Shown: one piece after another, positions 36,169-47,180 of the stretch | Layout: each line of letters begins with the position of its first letter | Position numbering within the stretch: the stretch's first letter is position 1 | Assembly (NCBI GenBank): GCA_026260175.1 | Contig: JAKCWW010000065.1 | Location: 1,701-65,700 of the forward strand | DNA length: 64,000 bases | Direction: 5' to 3' | DNA from: Reticulitermes lucifugus | Taxonomy: Eukaryota; Arthropoda; Insecta; Blattodea; Rhinotermitidae | Notes under the pieces: generated by a model | Database searches by the model: none | Told to the model about the DNA's origin: nothing | Seen by the model: only the letters and a program-made list of their open reading frames with translations | Position numbers and translations under genes: made by a program

Positions 36169-36395
36169 ACTTCAAATCTTCTTTCTTCTTCTTCTTCTTC
36201 TCCTCCTCCCCATGGCGCAAAAGTCTCTAGTGGGACAGATCCTCCTCATTATCGAGACTTCACGATCACACTCAGACACACCACAATCCGTAGGACTCCC
36301 CTGGACTTGTGATCAGCCTGACGCCGAGACCGCTACCCGACAACATACAACACTCACAAGAGACAGGCATCCATACCTCCGGCGGGACTTCAAAT
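36169..36395 (-). repeat. SINE family D, truncated in the tRNA head, with 9-bp target-site duplication
   Basis: The element (36178-36386) starts at CCCGCCGGAGG, that is, within the B box, and lacks the A box. It runs through GCATCC-equivalent, GTCAGGCTGATCACAAGTCC and GAGTCCTACGGATTGTGG blocks to a (GAA)n/(GGA)n tail at 36178-36210. Identical ACTTCAAAT flanks lie at 36169-36177 and 36387-36395. Its 3' part shows what the copy at 29735-29935 lacks. Confidence 0.8.
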
Positions 36396-36708
36396 AATCA
36401 ATAACAATTACTACGCGTAAGTGAAACTAGTAACATAAACGGGAGACGACACGAACACGAGTGATAATAATTAATTATTTTGTGGACTTTAACTCATTTT
36501 AACGCTGTAAAGTGTTCATAATGTTCTATGTTCTTGGGAGAAACATAAAGTGGCATTAAAATAATTTTATGGTTGCAGATATATTGCTGATAACGGCAGT
36601 TTCTGCTGAAACTAAATACTTAAATCAAATGGCGTAAATATTCATGTATGGTTATTCGACGGGTTTCGTAAATGATTTGAACTCACCTCATTTGCAACAA
36701 CTTATACT
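36396..36708. other. Unannotated stretch
   Basis: Nothing recognised; mariner termini were looked for here without success. Confidence 0.45.
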
Positions 36709-36976
36709 TTAGGCTAGCTCAATATATTCCCCTCCTAGGTCTATACCACGCTGCCATCTCCCTGGCAGCTTTCGGATGGCTTCACGAAACCATTTTATGA
36801 CTGTTGCGATGCCACTCCCGGACAGACGCCTGTGCAGCTTCCTTGCCACTGTTGAAGCCCCGTACCCAGTTGAACACAGTGCTGCGTGCAGCTGCTTTCT
36901 CTCCACCAATTGCAGGTAACCGACGATGAATATCTGACGGATTAACGTCTCCTTTCCACAGGAACCATTTGGTCAT
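36709..36976 (-). pseudogene. Mariner transposase relic with internal deletion
   Basis: The minus frame 36976-36782 encodes KWFLWKGDVNPSDIHRRL, then KAAARSTVFNWVRGFNSGKE. This is the paired helix-turn-helix DNA-binding region of mariner transposases (usual form GxxxxEIHxRL and RSTVxxWxxxFxxG). Only a few codons later, in a different frame (36800-36709), comes FREAIRKLPGRWQRGIDLGG, the extreme C-terminus of the same protein family, then GEYIEL and a stop. The catalytic domain with its aspartate triad, roughly 200 residues, is missing, so the two ends are fused by an internal deletion plus a frame change. Inverted termini were not found. It is a plain cut-and-paste DNA transposon fossil. Confidence 0.8.
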
Positions 36977-37029
36977 CTCTGTCCACGGTATTCGCCTTCC
37001 ATTTTGCGACTCATGTCAAGACGCTTCGA

Positions 37030-40000
37030 CCACTAGAATTGGTAATGATGCAGCAGCTTTTCACAGGTATGTGTAACTAGGATCACTTGGTGCTGGAATG
37101 CAGTACTAAGATTACACTATCCGATGACAATTCGCTCGAACTTGCAGCTTGTTATTTAGTAATAAAATCAGTTTCTTATATGTCCGGTGAATACTTATGT
37201 ACGTAAAAATATGATACAATATGTGAAGGCTACAAACAGAACTGCTCCATGGCATGTGCACATACGTGGACGTGCAGTGAAGCTTCTGGCATTCTGCATC
37301 TAGACAACATATGCATCTGATTCATCAGTTTCAAACACCACTACTTTACTGTCGAGAAATGAGAAGACTTTTTAAGTCCCAGAACATTGTTTGTGTTTCC
37401 ACCCTACCTCTTTCAGCAGACAAGTTTCAAAACGGACAGTCTACTACAGCCCCCACTTCTCTTTGCCACACTTTCCACATGTGCAGGCCAGTGGCCACGA
37501 CTAAATAATTAGAGACTAGCTACTCGTACACGATATTCTTACGCGTATCTGTTGCATCTATATTTAGAGATGTGACCAGCTGGTACTGCTACAGAATGTA
37601 ATAGGGGAGAGCTAGATATCGCCTCAATCACCTTAATTCGATCTGCTAAACAGCATAATTAAACGTTCACGGAGCAAAGAGCTAAGCCCTCTTTATTAAT
37701 AAAAACGCACCTAGATAAATGCTGAGCGTTTGCTTGTATCTCACTGTATATGATCACATAGAGGGCACAGGAAATATGAAGGTGTATTTGGTGAGCGAAC
37801 GGAGCGAATGCGAAACGAGGTGGGGAACCTGAATTAATGACCAACAGCAAAAGATTTCAGTATCACTTACTTAGCACCAGTGTGATAATCGACTGGACTT
37901 TTGTCATGAACAAAAGTTTACTTTGTTGTCACAGGAAGATGTTTACATAGAGTCTGTAAGAAATTACGAGTATCTGAGTAGTTTAAAAATGTAAAGAAAA
38001 GGGAATCGACTTCATAAAGAGCGTACACCATGCGACGGAGAACTTAAAAAATGTTGTGTAGCAGTTACGTCACTCCAACAATTCCTACAACAGCGCAAGT
38101 CTACCATGGCTGTAAAATGGCGATTCAAATCAAGAAAGCGTTATGTTGTATTCAAGTCCAACTTCAGAAAATCTATGTCCACTCTTAAAGGGGTTTACGG
38201 ATATCATTCATTTTCTAATTCAATGCCCTTTATAACTTTGTCGTGAAATATTCAAGGTGTCTGGCAAGAAAGATTATTGTTTTGATGTGTACAGAGCCCT
38301 TAAAGGAGATGACAGCGAACTCCATTATTGCACCAAAGCAGTCTTTTTAAATCTCCTTCCAATGGTATAATATTTTATTTATGGACGCCGTGTGTGTTTC
38401 TTGCAACATATTCCAAAACTGCTCAGATAATTTTTGCACTCCTAAATAGCCAGCAATTTAAGTATTAATCACTCGGTTAGCAAAGTAATTGTGTCCGTAA
38501 TTTCTTACGCTCTTTTAGGTAGCTTTATTATCTATAATATTAAGCATATGTATTCACACCAACTATATTTTAACCGCTAATCTTCGTCAACCAAATCAAG
38601 GCAAACAACGGCGTGTACGTGTTGAAAGTACATTGACAATCCATTATCTTATTTATCTTACATTGTCACCCCTGGCTCTTAAACATGATTAACTCAAGCT
38701 AAAATGTATGACTCTAATATAGGTGAATTTCAAGTGAGCAAGTATCGACTTTTCAATAGCCTATGGCTGTTAGCACACTCCAAAAAATTAGCTGACCTTT
38801 CTGCACAATATTATTAGTAACATCCTTCTTAGTGTTATTGTCAAATCTCCTTATTGGGTATAGATATGTTTTACTTACGATGCATTAAATATTCACGTCT
38901 TGTGTCTTATTATAGCTGCATTTTCAGCCCGTCGTCAACTTATTTATGGTAATAATACTAGCGACCTGAATATGCAATTATATTTCCGTTATGTAACTCC
39001 CTGCATTGCCTTATATTTAAATTTATTTTTGTTAACATATCTTCCCGAGACGTTTGTTTTCAAGTTTGAGAACTCAAAACATCTGCTTCGGTCATTAAGT
39101 GGTGTTAGTGTCCCTTACACCCCAGAAGGTTTTAATTGTTATTCATAAGGTACTAAGTAAGAAAGTCGGTCTGGTTGCCGGGTCAAATTGCCGAAAAACC
39201 TCCTTAATTAGGGCACAAACCCTTCCTTCCACATCCTTTCCAGCATCTTCTCATCTGAAGACTAAAACCTTCTGAAATGTCACGCCGCCTCTTCCGTAAA
39301 GTCAGTGGCTACCAGTCGACATGGCGTAACACAACAGAAGGCTTGATTCTTCAGTACCATCTCTGTAATAATACAAATCTTTCATCTTATCCTCTGTTTG
39401 GACCTACAGAACCAATGCGGCCTATACAACATGAGATAAGAATTACCTGTTCTAAACTCTAGTAACCTATCTCTATACTTGGCCAAAGTTGTGCTAACAC
39501 ACGAATGGGAAATCCAATGTAAAACACTTCGTAACTGCATTTTAGGTGTTCTTTACGCAACAAAGAGGAATGCCTTGCGTAGAGACTGAGTTTGTCTCCA
39601 TAAGTTTATCTGCCTGTCGGTAACACAGTATTTGTGTTTAAGGCCTTTGTCGAATTTTCATGAAATTCGGTATTGGTGTTTTTACAAGTTGTCTAGCAAG
39701 CGTGAATTTCGATAAAATCAGCTCTGTTACAAATATGTCTTGCTTAAGGGCGTAAATATATTTATATCTGCATCCTCCATGTATAATGACGGATGCGATT
39801 ATCAATTTTACGTAGAAAATCTCCACATAATACTGTTAAAGTATATAATTTTCGAGAAACATTTTACAGTAAAAGTCATAACTTGAAGGCGTAAATAAAA
39901 TGTTGCATGATTTATTTGAGCGAGTAAATAAAATGTTGCCCTGTTGTCAAGATCTTCGTTTGATTAGGACAAATTGTAATAAAAAATATGTCCCCAGACA

Positions 40001-41689
40001 CTTCTGAGTGATTGTGACTTTCGTAAATATCGGCCAATGGAAAGTCGTACTTTAGTCAGGAGAATAAATACATTTATATTCTTAATCTCCACATTTATTG
40101 TCCAATTTGAATTAAAGTAAGAATGAAAGGTCAGCACATAATGATGTTGAGTGTTTATAAGTTTCGTAAAGGTAAGGAAGGAGCGTCGTGATTTTCTTAT
40201 GGACTTAAATAATGCTACACTTAAGATTGTTAGACACAAACATTATATTTTTAAAGGAAAGGACACCCTAATAGGTCTATAGTACATAGTTTGCAATCTT
40301 TCTGACTATTTGCACAACTTATATTCCTTGATGTTCACAGATTGAACCAACAAATTTCTTGTTATTAAGCTCATAGCATTACATATACCAGTCTTACAAG
40401 ATTATGAAAATATTTCACTAGTAATTCATTTTGTGATTAACCACATAAAAATATTGGAAATAAAATATTACTGAGGTTCATGTTTCAATCAGTGCAGCAC
40501 TTTTTGCATGAAAAACAGTTTTTCTTCGCGAAGTTTACTACATTACAGTTGGTTTCTTGCTTTTAGTTACGCAAAAGCAAGATACGTGGTGACTGTATAT
40601 GTAAGGGTGTCCACCAAGACTGAGATTTGGAAATCGTATTTTAGGAGGCATATTAGGCAAGACCATGGCTGTATTCAGCCAAGACACACATACTGACTGC
40701 ATCAACACTCGTGACTCTCTGAGCTAATACAACCATCGAATTCTCTTAGTGGTGTAAGGAATTACTGCTACGCTCACGTACGAGATGTAATCACAATCCG
40801 TTTACTCATTTCCAACATTACACAGAAATATCCAAATTTATGTGCACATACTACCTTCGTGTTTTTGTTAATTTTAATGGAGTGTGACTATCGATATACA
40901 AGAAGTAAATTTTAGTGTATAATTGAGGAAGAGCAAGCAGAAGTTACCTTAGAGTAACGTATGACAAACCAGTGTTGGGGAAGCATTTACCAGACTTTCC
41001 TCTAGATCTCCAGAAAAATAAGAGACAGGGCATGGTGCTGGTACAGTGCCAGGATTCTGCAGCGCTTCGATCGTAATAGCTGCTCCTTCAGTGGTCACGT
41101 GTCACCATTAATAGCAGTGAGGATACTTGAGAGAAATTGTTCTGAGAGGAGGCTACATGAGAACATGTCACAGTTAAGTAATGAGAAATGGACTAGACCA
41201 GAAGGTGGCTGCAATACGAAAGAGATGTGTCTCAAGTGGTGCTTCAAATTTTTCACATTCCTATAAAGAATAATTTATTGTTGAAATGGACCACTAAACG
41301 CTCAGAATTTCAATGAAGAAATGAACTGACTGCACAGTGAAACGATCCTCAAAATTTTTCACATCTTCATTTACTGACAGAGCCAGATGTTTTTACGAAG
41401 ACATTAATATTATGAATTGTGAAGCAAAAATCTTATTTAACCAGGTCTTTTTCTCTCTTTTCTCAATGACCACAAAAATCACTGCTGAAAATCTCAAGGC
41501 AAAGAAATACATGTATTTTCGTATTTCCCAAATGCTTTGTTTCTGACTTTTTGCACTACATTGATGTAGATGGTTATTTATTGCAGTTTTCAGGCTTAGT
41601 CACTCTAGAGGTTTCATAACTATACAGTCATTAATTATTTACTTCCTGTCTCGTTAAATTTAAAAAACGAAAACTATATTTCAGTTAAA
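37030..41689. other. Long unannotated stretch
   Basis: No gene, SINE, LINE or PLE signature was recognised in about 4.6 kb. A frame around 37970-38110 vaguely resembles an RT-like TYLGSL block but is too weak to call. Confidence 0.5.
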
Positions 41690-41940
41690 ATCTGTATTTC
41701 TTGAGATAAAAAGATCGGGGCATGTGACATGTACGGAAAAGAAGAGAAGTACCTGCGCACTCTTGGTTGGAACACCAGAAGAAAAGAGTCATATTGGAGG
41801 ATCTAGGAGTAGAAATAAAGTCAAATACATTTACATTTGACATTACAGAAACAGGGTGGGAGAGTGTGGACCTTATTAATGTGGCTAAGTGCAAAGGTAA
41901 GTGACTATATCTTGTTAAAATGGTAACGTACATTCGTTTT
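41690..41940 (+). mobile_element. LINE relic: RT C-terminal segment
   Basis: GGGGCATGTGACATGTACGG reads GHVTCT-like, then ALLVGTPEEKSHIGGSRSRN and, in another frame, ETGWESVDLINVAKCKGK. This is the recurring order RWAGHVARM, LVGKPEGKRPLGRPRRRWED, W-VDWIxLAQDRDKWR. It is heavily decayed with several frame changes. Confidence 0.55.
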
Positions 41941-43013
41941 CCATAAAATGCGAAAGATTTTTAAAAATGTTTAGGTCCCATTTGCTTCTGAAGAAGGATT
42001 CTGCTGCATGGAATTATTTGGTTCGTTATTTGTATTTCTTGTTACTTATGCCTTGTACATTGCAACTGTCAGAAATATGATGAAGGTCGTGGTTAAACCG
42101 GAGAAGTAGGGTTAGGCCCGGCGTAGATTTACAAAATGTTATGGCCCATTCCTTTAGTTTAGATTCTCTGTGATACACGAAGTTTCCTTATGAATTTAGT
42201 GTTTTGTGCCACGAAATAGGTAAGGCAGGTGACGAAACTAGTTTGCAATTTCTTGTGTAGTATCGACGCGGAACAACATGAAGGTCGTTTGACAGCCAAA
42301 ATGTCACCTATAGTTCAGTTCGTTATATTCAAAATTGCAACATTACTCATATCAGCAAATATGATTAGAACATATTTCTCAAACACAACCATACCAGATT
42401 GTTGTGTTCCTTTCTAGGGTTGTGATACTGTGTAAATAATCTGCTCTTCGAGTAGTGAATGTGTTTCTATTTTCAGTGAGTCTAAAACCATTATCCAGTT
42501 CTGACACTTGTCCAGGAATACAAATACAAGAGGCACATTAATTACTTTTATGCCAGTTATACGCTCTTTACTAGCTAACAGAAAATTATACATTTATTTC
42601 TCGTAGTCCTCCAGACGGCGCAAGGCACCGGACCTCTTAATGTGGCCATCAGACCTGCGTAGTTCTTAATACATGATCTTACAACCAGGTCGCATGAAGC
42701 AGTTTTTTATTGAACAACACATTGTTGAACGCACAGCGGCATAATACATGAGCATTATGAGGATTTAATTGTTAACGATGTAAATAAATGCGGTCGTAGC
42801 ATATTTCAATGTACTATTTTGGTATTCGTATTGAGGGACTATAAAAACCACGAAAAAGTTTGGACTTCGAAAAAACTCCAGCCTGGGTTGTAGAAGTTGG
42901 ACCTCCGGAACAATAAATAAATTTATTTACTTTTTGTGAATAGTTGTGTAAAAATGTCTCGTCATATCTATAGTTTATAGCATATATTTTCCATTATTTA
43001 GACGCCGAATAAA
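41941..43013. other. Unannotated stretch
   Basis: Nothing recognised. Confidence 0.5.
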
Positions 43014-43120
43014 TATGTGTCACTGGACTTAACTTTTTGTTCACCGTGCATTTTGGTAATAGATAACATTCATCAACCAACAACCGCACTAATTAAAATT
43101 TATTTAATACTTTTAAGATT

Positions 43121-43163
43121 GCCCTACATATGTTTCGGTCACGGGGTGACCATCATCAGGGGC
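43121..43163 (-). ncRNA. Hammerhead ribozyme motif, complete consensus core
   Basis: On the minus strand: GCCC (helix I), CTGATGA (core), one extra U, GGTCAC-CCC-GTGACC (six-pair helix II with three-base loop), GAAA (core), AC and GU pairing around an ATAT loop (helix III), cleavage triplet GUA, then GGGC closing helix I. Every core base fits the consensus CUGANGA...GAAA...NUH. The single inserted base between the first core segment and helix II also appears in all other copies here, so it is a family trait. Cleavage is predicted 3' of the GUA at 43125. Confidence 0.75.
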
Positions 43164-43329
43164 GTCGTACGCACGTNNNNNNNNNNNNNNNNNNNNNNNN
43201 NNNNTCCACTGTTTACTATATTATGCGTTGGAGGTTTTCTTGTACACTACTCCATGATAGTGGGTACCAATGATTTAGTATTACGATTGTGGGTCGATGT
43301 GGTGTTTGTGTTCATGTGTATGAATGTTT

Positions 43330-43389
43330 ACTATGGTGGGAGACGTGTTGTCTATCTCGGTGATGCGATGACACGTCTCCCACCATAGT
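43330..43389. repeat. Central 19-bp perfect hairpin of the fold-back
   Basis: ACTATGGTGGGAGACGTGT (43330-43348) pairs with ACACGTCTCCCACCATAGT (43371-43389) around a 22-base loop. It lies at the symmetry centre of the left half only and has no counterpart in the right arm. Confidence 0.8.
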
Positions 43390-43645
43390 AGTGCAACGCA
43401 AAAAACTCTCAAAACATCGTCAAAGCAGTGGACAATACTCTACGAACATACGTATAGACATTCCTGATAGTGGACATGTGAGTAACACACACAACCAAGT
43501 GAAAGGCATCAATGTTAAACATTCATACACATGAACACAAACACCACATAGTCCCACGATCGTAATAGAAAATCATTGGTACCCACTATCATTGAGTAGT
43601 GTACAAGAAAACCTCCAACGCATAATATAGTAAAAAGTGGACAGC

Positions 43646-43673
43646 GTGAAGTGAAGTGAAGTGAAGTGAAGTG
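43646..43673 (+). repeat. (GTGAA)n microsatellite
   Basis: Five full GTGAA units plus GTG, just outside the right-arm hammerhead. The equivalent place in the left arm is the N run at 43177-43204. Confidence 0.9.
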
Positions 43674-43691
43674 CACATATGTGCGTACGAC

Positions 43692-43734
43692 GCCCCTGAT
43701 TATGGTCACTTCGTGACCGAAACATATGTAGGGC
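43692..43734 (+). ncRNA. Hammerhead motif, mutated core, inverted partner
   Basis: This copy mirrors the motif at 43121-43163: same helix I, same six-pair helix II with a TTC loop, same GAAAC-ATAT-GTA-GGGC. Its first core segment is CTGATTA, so the invariant G8, the general base of the reaction, is replaced by T. It is expected to be inactive. Confidence 0.7.
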
Positions 43735-43806
43735 AATCTTAAAAGTATTAAATAAATTTTAATTAGTGCAGTTGTTGGCTGATGAATGTTATCTATGTGT
43801 CACTGG

Positions 43807-46518
43807 GTTATACTAATCTCTTTAAAATGCTAGCCCACTATTTTCACCAACGTACTTGCGAACTACGCCCAGTAACTCAATCATAAAAAACAGACTCCGT
43901 TCCGAAAATACAAATTGTAACTTCTGTAATACTATGAAAAAATTCTAATAAACATTAACGTGTTACTTCAATATCTGTGGTAAAACGAAATTATAAATTG
44001 ATATGTATTGCAATGATTTTAGTCAAAATCTCATTACAAATGCGACACATTGAATGAGTGGAATAATAATTACTGACACACAATTGTTCTCCACATCGAA
44101 ATAGGATTACATGATTTGGTTCCAATGTTACAGTTATAAAGAGTTACCATTCCTTTTAAAAATTATTTGCAAGTACCTAAGTCACTAAGCTCTATATCTG
44201 AGGAGGATAAATTACTAAATGTTTGCGACTTACCAGCAACACTCAATGCATACATGCTGAAGTACAAGTGGACGTAAAGGGACCTGGAGACCTTCTTATA
44301 AGAAAATTGCGAAACTTAGCGATTTAAGAAAATGAAAATATTTTAAGAAAGACTGTGAAAACGGAGGGGTGGAAAATACGTAATGTCCTTATAGATTAAA
44401 ATCTGTATTATCTGTTTTAGACATTACCTTCTTAAGCCAAATGAGGTGCAACAGAAAGATGACTTTAAACTTATTGTGTGGATAACGACAATGTGCAATC
44501 TGGTAGGTGGTTACGGAATATAGAGAAGCCTGCACTTTCCATAATGTAGGTTCATTCTGATAAAGCAGGTTCTTCTGAAATATTGCTGACCACTTACCGA
44601 AACAAACGACGTGATAATCCAGAGAACAGTAATCGAAATCTTAATATTTAGCACAACCACAGGGTTTTAATTTTTCGAATAATTTTGCGCAAATGAAGAT
44701 ATAAAATTTATGCTTCGAGTCCTATTTGCATCATAAGAGGAATAGATGTCGGGCTAAAGATGCGATTTTAACTTCAACAGGCGAGGAATCTCTCTATGGG
44801 TGTCACGTGTTTACCTTAGGTATATAAGCTTCAAGCCCATTTCTAAGATCACTCTTTGGCAACCCACTTTCAACTTACACCTGATCCTTCTCCGGAAGTT
44901 GCTTCATTTCAAATCAGACCAACAACACTCCTCCAACAAAATTGCACCTGTAGCAGAATTAGTGTCTTCTTAAAGAGAGATTTTACTTTGGCTTACCACG
45001 TCTTCTATTTTCATTGCTTCTGCAGCCTAGATTATAACATTTCTAACTGACCAAAACAACCTTCCTTATCATTGATATTACTGAGCTGGTAAAGAAATGT
45101 CTTCCTCCAGTCGATCCAAACTATTATCACCTTTTTCTCCAACGAACAGTCATGGAACCGTGTCTTAGAAAACTTAAATTCAGTTCACAATTTAACACTG
45201 CAATTCTTGAAATCACTTTAATATTATCTTGATGTTTATTCCTAAATCTTACAATGTCTGTATTCCCTTTAGGTTCTCTAAGTACAATTGTGTACATGTT
45301 TCTGACTTTTCGTATTTCTTATCTATTTTGAGTAAATTACCTCAGCAATATTCCCTGTGTAGTATACATTATTAAATGTCTATTATATAATTGAATGGAT
45401 CCCTTTCTTTAATCCCAAAGCTAATTTTGAAATTCAAATTTTATCCAAGCAATAGACGAGTGTCACTGTCTATGGCACAAGTAATTTGAATCTATTCATA
45501 AAAAAATCAATCTCGGCCACTTCCTCCTTCTTATCGAACGCAAGGTTTTAATCTGCCTCGTTTCGGAGGTCATGCATTTCTCTAAAGAAAACGTATCGTG
45601 CATACAAGCTTTAGCACCTGCTTGTATAATTTAATTAATATCACACAAATCTAAAGACCTCTCCTAAATTTATACAGTTCCACTGTGCTTTTAAGTACAG
45701 ATCACACACAACAAGTTTGCTCTGAAGAATATTTTGTCAGGAAATTAACCCCATACTTAATATCAAATTTGAAACAAATTTTAAAAATCTCATTTCACAT
45801 CACACGGAATGTTCTGGATCTACGGTGTAAAGTGAAATTTTAATAGAAAATTTTGTCAAACATATAAAGTGTGAGAACAGGAGGACTTCTACAATTTCAC
45901 TTTCAGCGGGGCTTAAAATTCTAAGGTTGCCGGCAAACTGAGACTTACCTCCCCAGCTAAAACTGGTATCAAAAGAAAACAGCAAATCTTACTCAGTTAT
46001 CCCATCAGTATTACATTTCCCATTACCCGAATAAAAATACACAAGCTTGTAGAAGAATATTTAGCACTATGTTTGAAGTCAAAGCATAATCTTATTAAGC
46101 TTCTAATAGCAAAAAGAGAACTAAATTTAAATTAGAAAATCAAAAGTGTACTAAAGAATTTTCTACAAAATGACGTGCAAATGAACTTCTGAAATCTATG
46201 CTGCCTAAGTATGATCAGACAGTTGTGTAATTAGACCAATGGGCGTAAAAGATTAAATGAAGAAAATACACAACTGTGATTATATTTTATGCGATTTAAT
46301 CAGTGTAAATTTGCAACAATAGTAAACTCTTCCTGAATTTTCCACACATCACGCCATTTGTAAATCACTCTATGTCTTTGTCATTCTTAAGTGGCTTACC
46401 TTCTGCACGGAGGGAGAGTTTATATAGCGGCAAGAGGTCGGAGTCCGAAACTGATAGCTAATCTGCATGTGGTAGAGACTGGCTACTACGTTGAAGACCA
46501 GTGACTATAGCGAATGTA
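43807..46518. other. Unannotated stretch
   Basis: No gene or repeat recognised in about 2.7 kb. Confidence 0.5.
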
Positions 46519-46750
46519 CACAGTGAATACTCAGGTAGTTAATCCAGGCCTCTCATCGCAGAAGGGCAGGGTCGATCCTAGGCCAAAGTGTGTGATACTT
46601 GTGGCGGAAGAAGTACTATTGGGACAGGTTTTTCTTCAAGTACTTCGGTCTTTCCCTGCCAGTATCCTTTTACCAGTGCTCCATACACATATTTAATTCA
46701 TCTAACAACATTATAAATTCTTAGCACATGACAGCGTCGTTAAATGAAAC
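46519..46750 (+). repeat. tRNA-derived SINE, family C
   Basis: A decayed tRNA head (ACTCAGGTAGTTAATCC, then GGGTCGATCCTAGGCC as B box at about 46569-46584) is followed by ACTTGTGGCGGAAGAAGTAC, a GTTTTTCTTC block, AAGTACTTCGGTCTTTCCC and TGCTCCATACACAT. It ends in ACAGCGTCGTTAAATGAAAC, which I recognise as the 3' end of a common SINE type (ACAGCGTCGTTAAATAA). The central body is shared with 32511-32668 while the 3' part is not. Confidence 0.75.
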
Positions 46751-47034
46751 ACTTCTCGCAAAAGAAAAATGTTTATTTACGTCAAAGTTACTGCACGCTT
46801 TCACACATTTTCATTAATCTAATTACATTCCTGCGAAAATCTAATTGAATTATAATGAAGTTAAATTTTTTAATGTAAAGTTTGTTACATTTTACTTCAA
46901 TATTGTGTACGAGCTGGTGGTAATACTTATTGTTAATTATAATGGTTTACAATAGATCTTTCGTGATATTTAGATAAACATATAGTTTATAAAGAGGCGA
47001 CATAATCTCCCAGTATATTGCCATTTTAGAGCGT
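46751..47034. other. Unannotated stretch
   Basis: AT-rich, nothing recognised. Confidence 0.5.
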
Positions 47035-47180
47035 AGCGGTTACTTTATTTTCCACCAGGTTTAACATTAAAAAATTCTACATGATGCTCACATTGCGGTT
47101 ATGTGTTTTGTACGGATATCAGAAAAAAGATCCAATTTTCTCTTATAATATATTAACAGACTGGTTTTTGTATAACCGAG
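47035..47180 (+). repeat. Unclassified dispersed repeat, copy 1
   Basis: CCACCAGGTTTAACATTAAA and the following blocks (CACATTGCGG, ATATCAGAAAAAAGA, AATATATTAACAGACTGGTTT) align in order with 57183-57330. The copies are diverged, with no coding capacity or tRNA head. It abuts the PLE terminal repeat that begins near 47181. Confidence 0.55.

Larger units (their letters stand above)
43014..43806. mobile_element. Non-autonomous PLE-like fold-back insertion with terminal hammerheads and 13-bp direct repeats
   Basis: Direct repeats TATGTGTCACTGG at 43014-43026 and 43794-43806 flank a unit of about 767 bp. Inside, an outer pair of inverted arms (43060-43176 and 43675-43796) contains one hammerhead-type motif each. 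An inner inverted pair (about 43205-43330 and 43508-43640) and a central hairpin (43330-43389) complete a nested fold-back. Only the left side has a 33-base extra segment between the direct repeat and its arm, like the short terminal extension known at one end of PLEs. No enzyme is encoded; a 100-residue frame across the arms is incidental. An N run (43177-43204) sits where the right arm has a (GTGAA)n tract, so the left arm probably carries the complementary tract. Confidence 0.8.

Noticed and set aside
37970-38110. Possible RT fragment (YEYLSSL-like)
   Set aside because: Only one short block resembles the TYLGSL motif and neighbouring blocks are absent.
43017-43388. A 123-residue frame and its mirror at 43515-43736
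   Set aside because: Both run across the inverted arms of the fold-back unit, one through an N gap; they are by-products of an open repeat, not a protein family.
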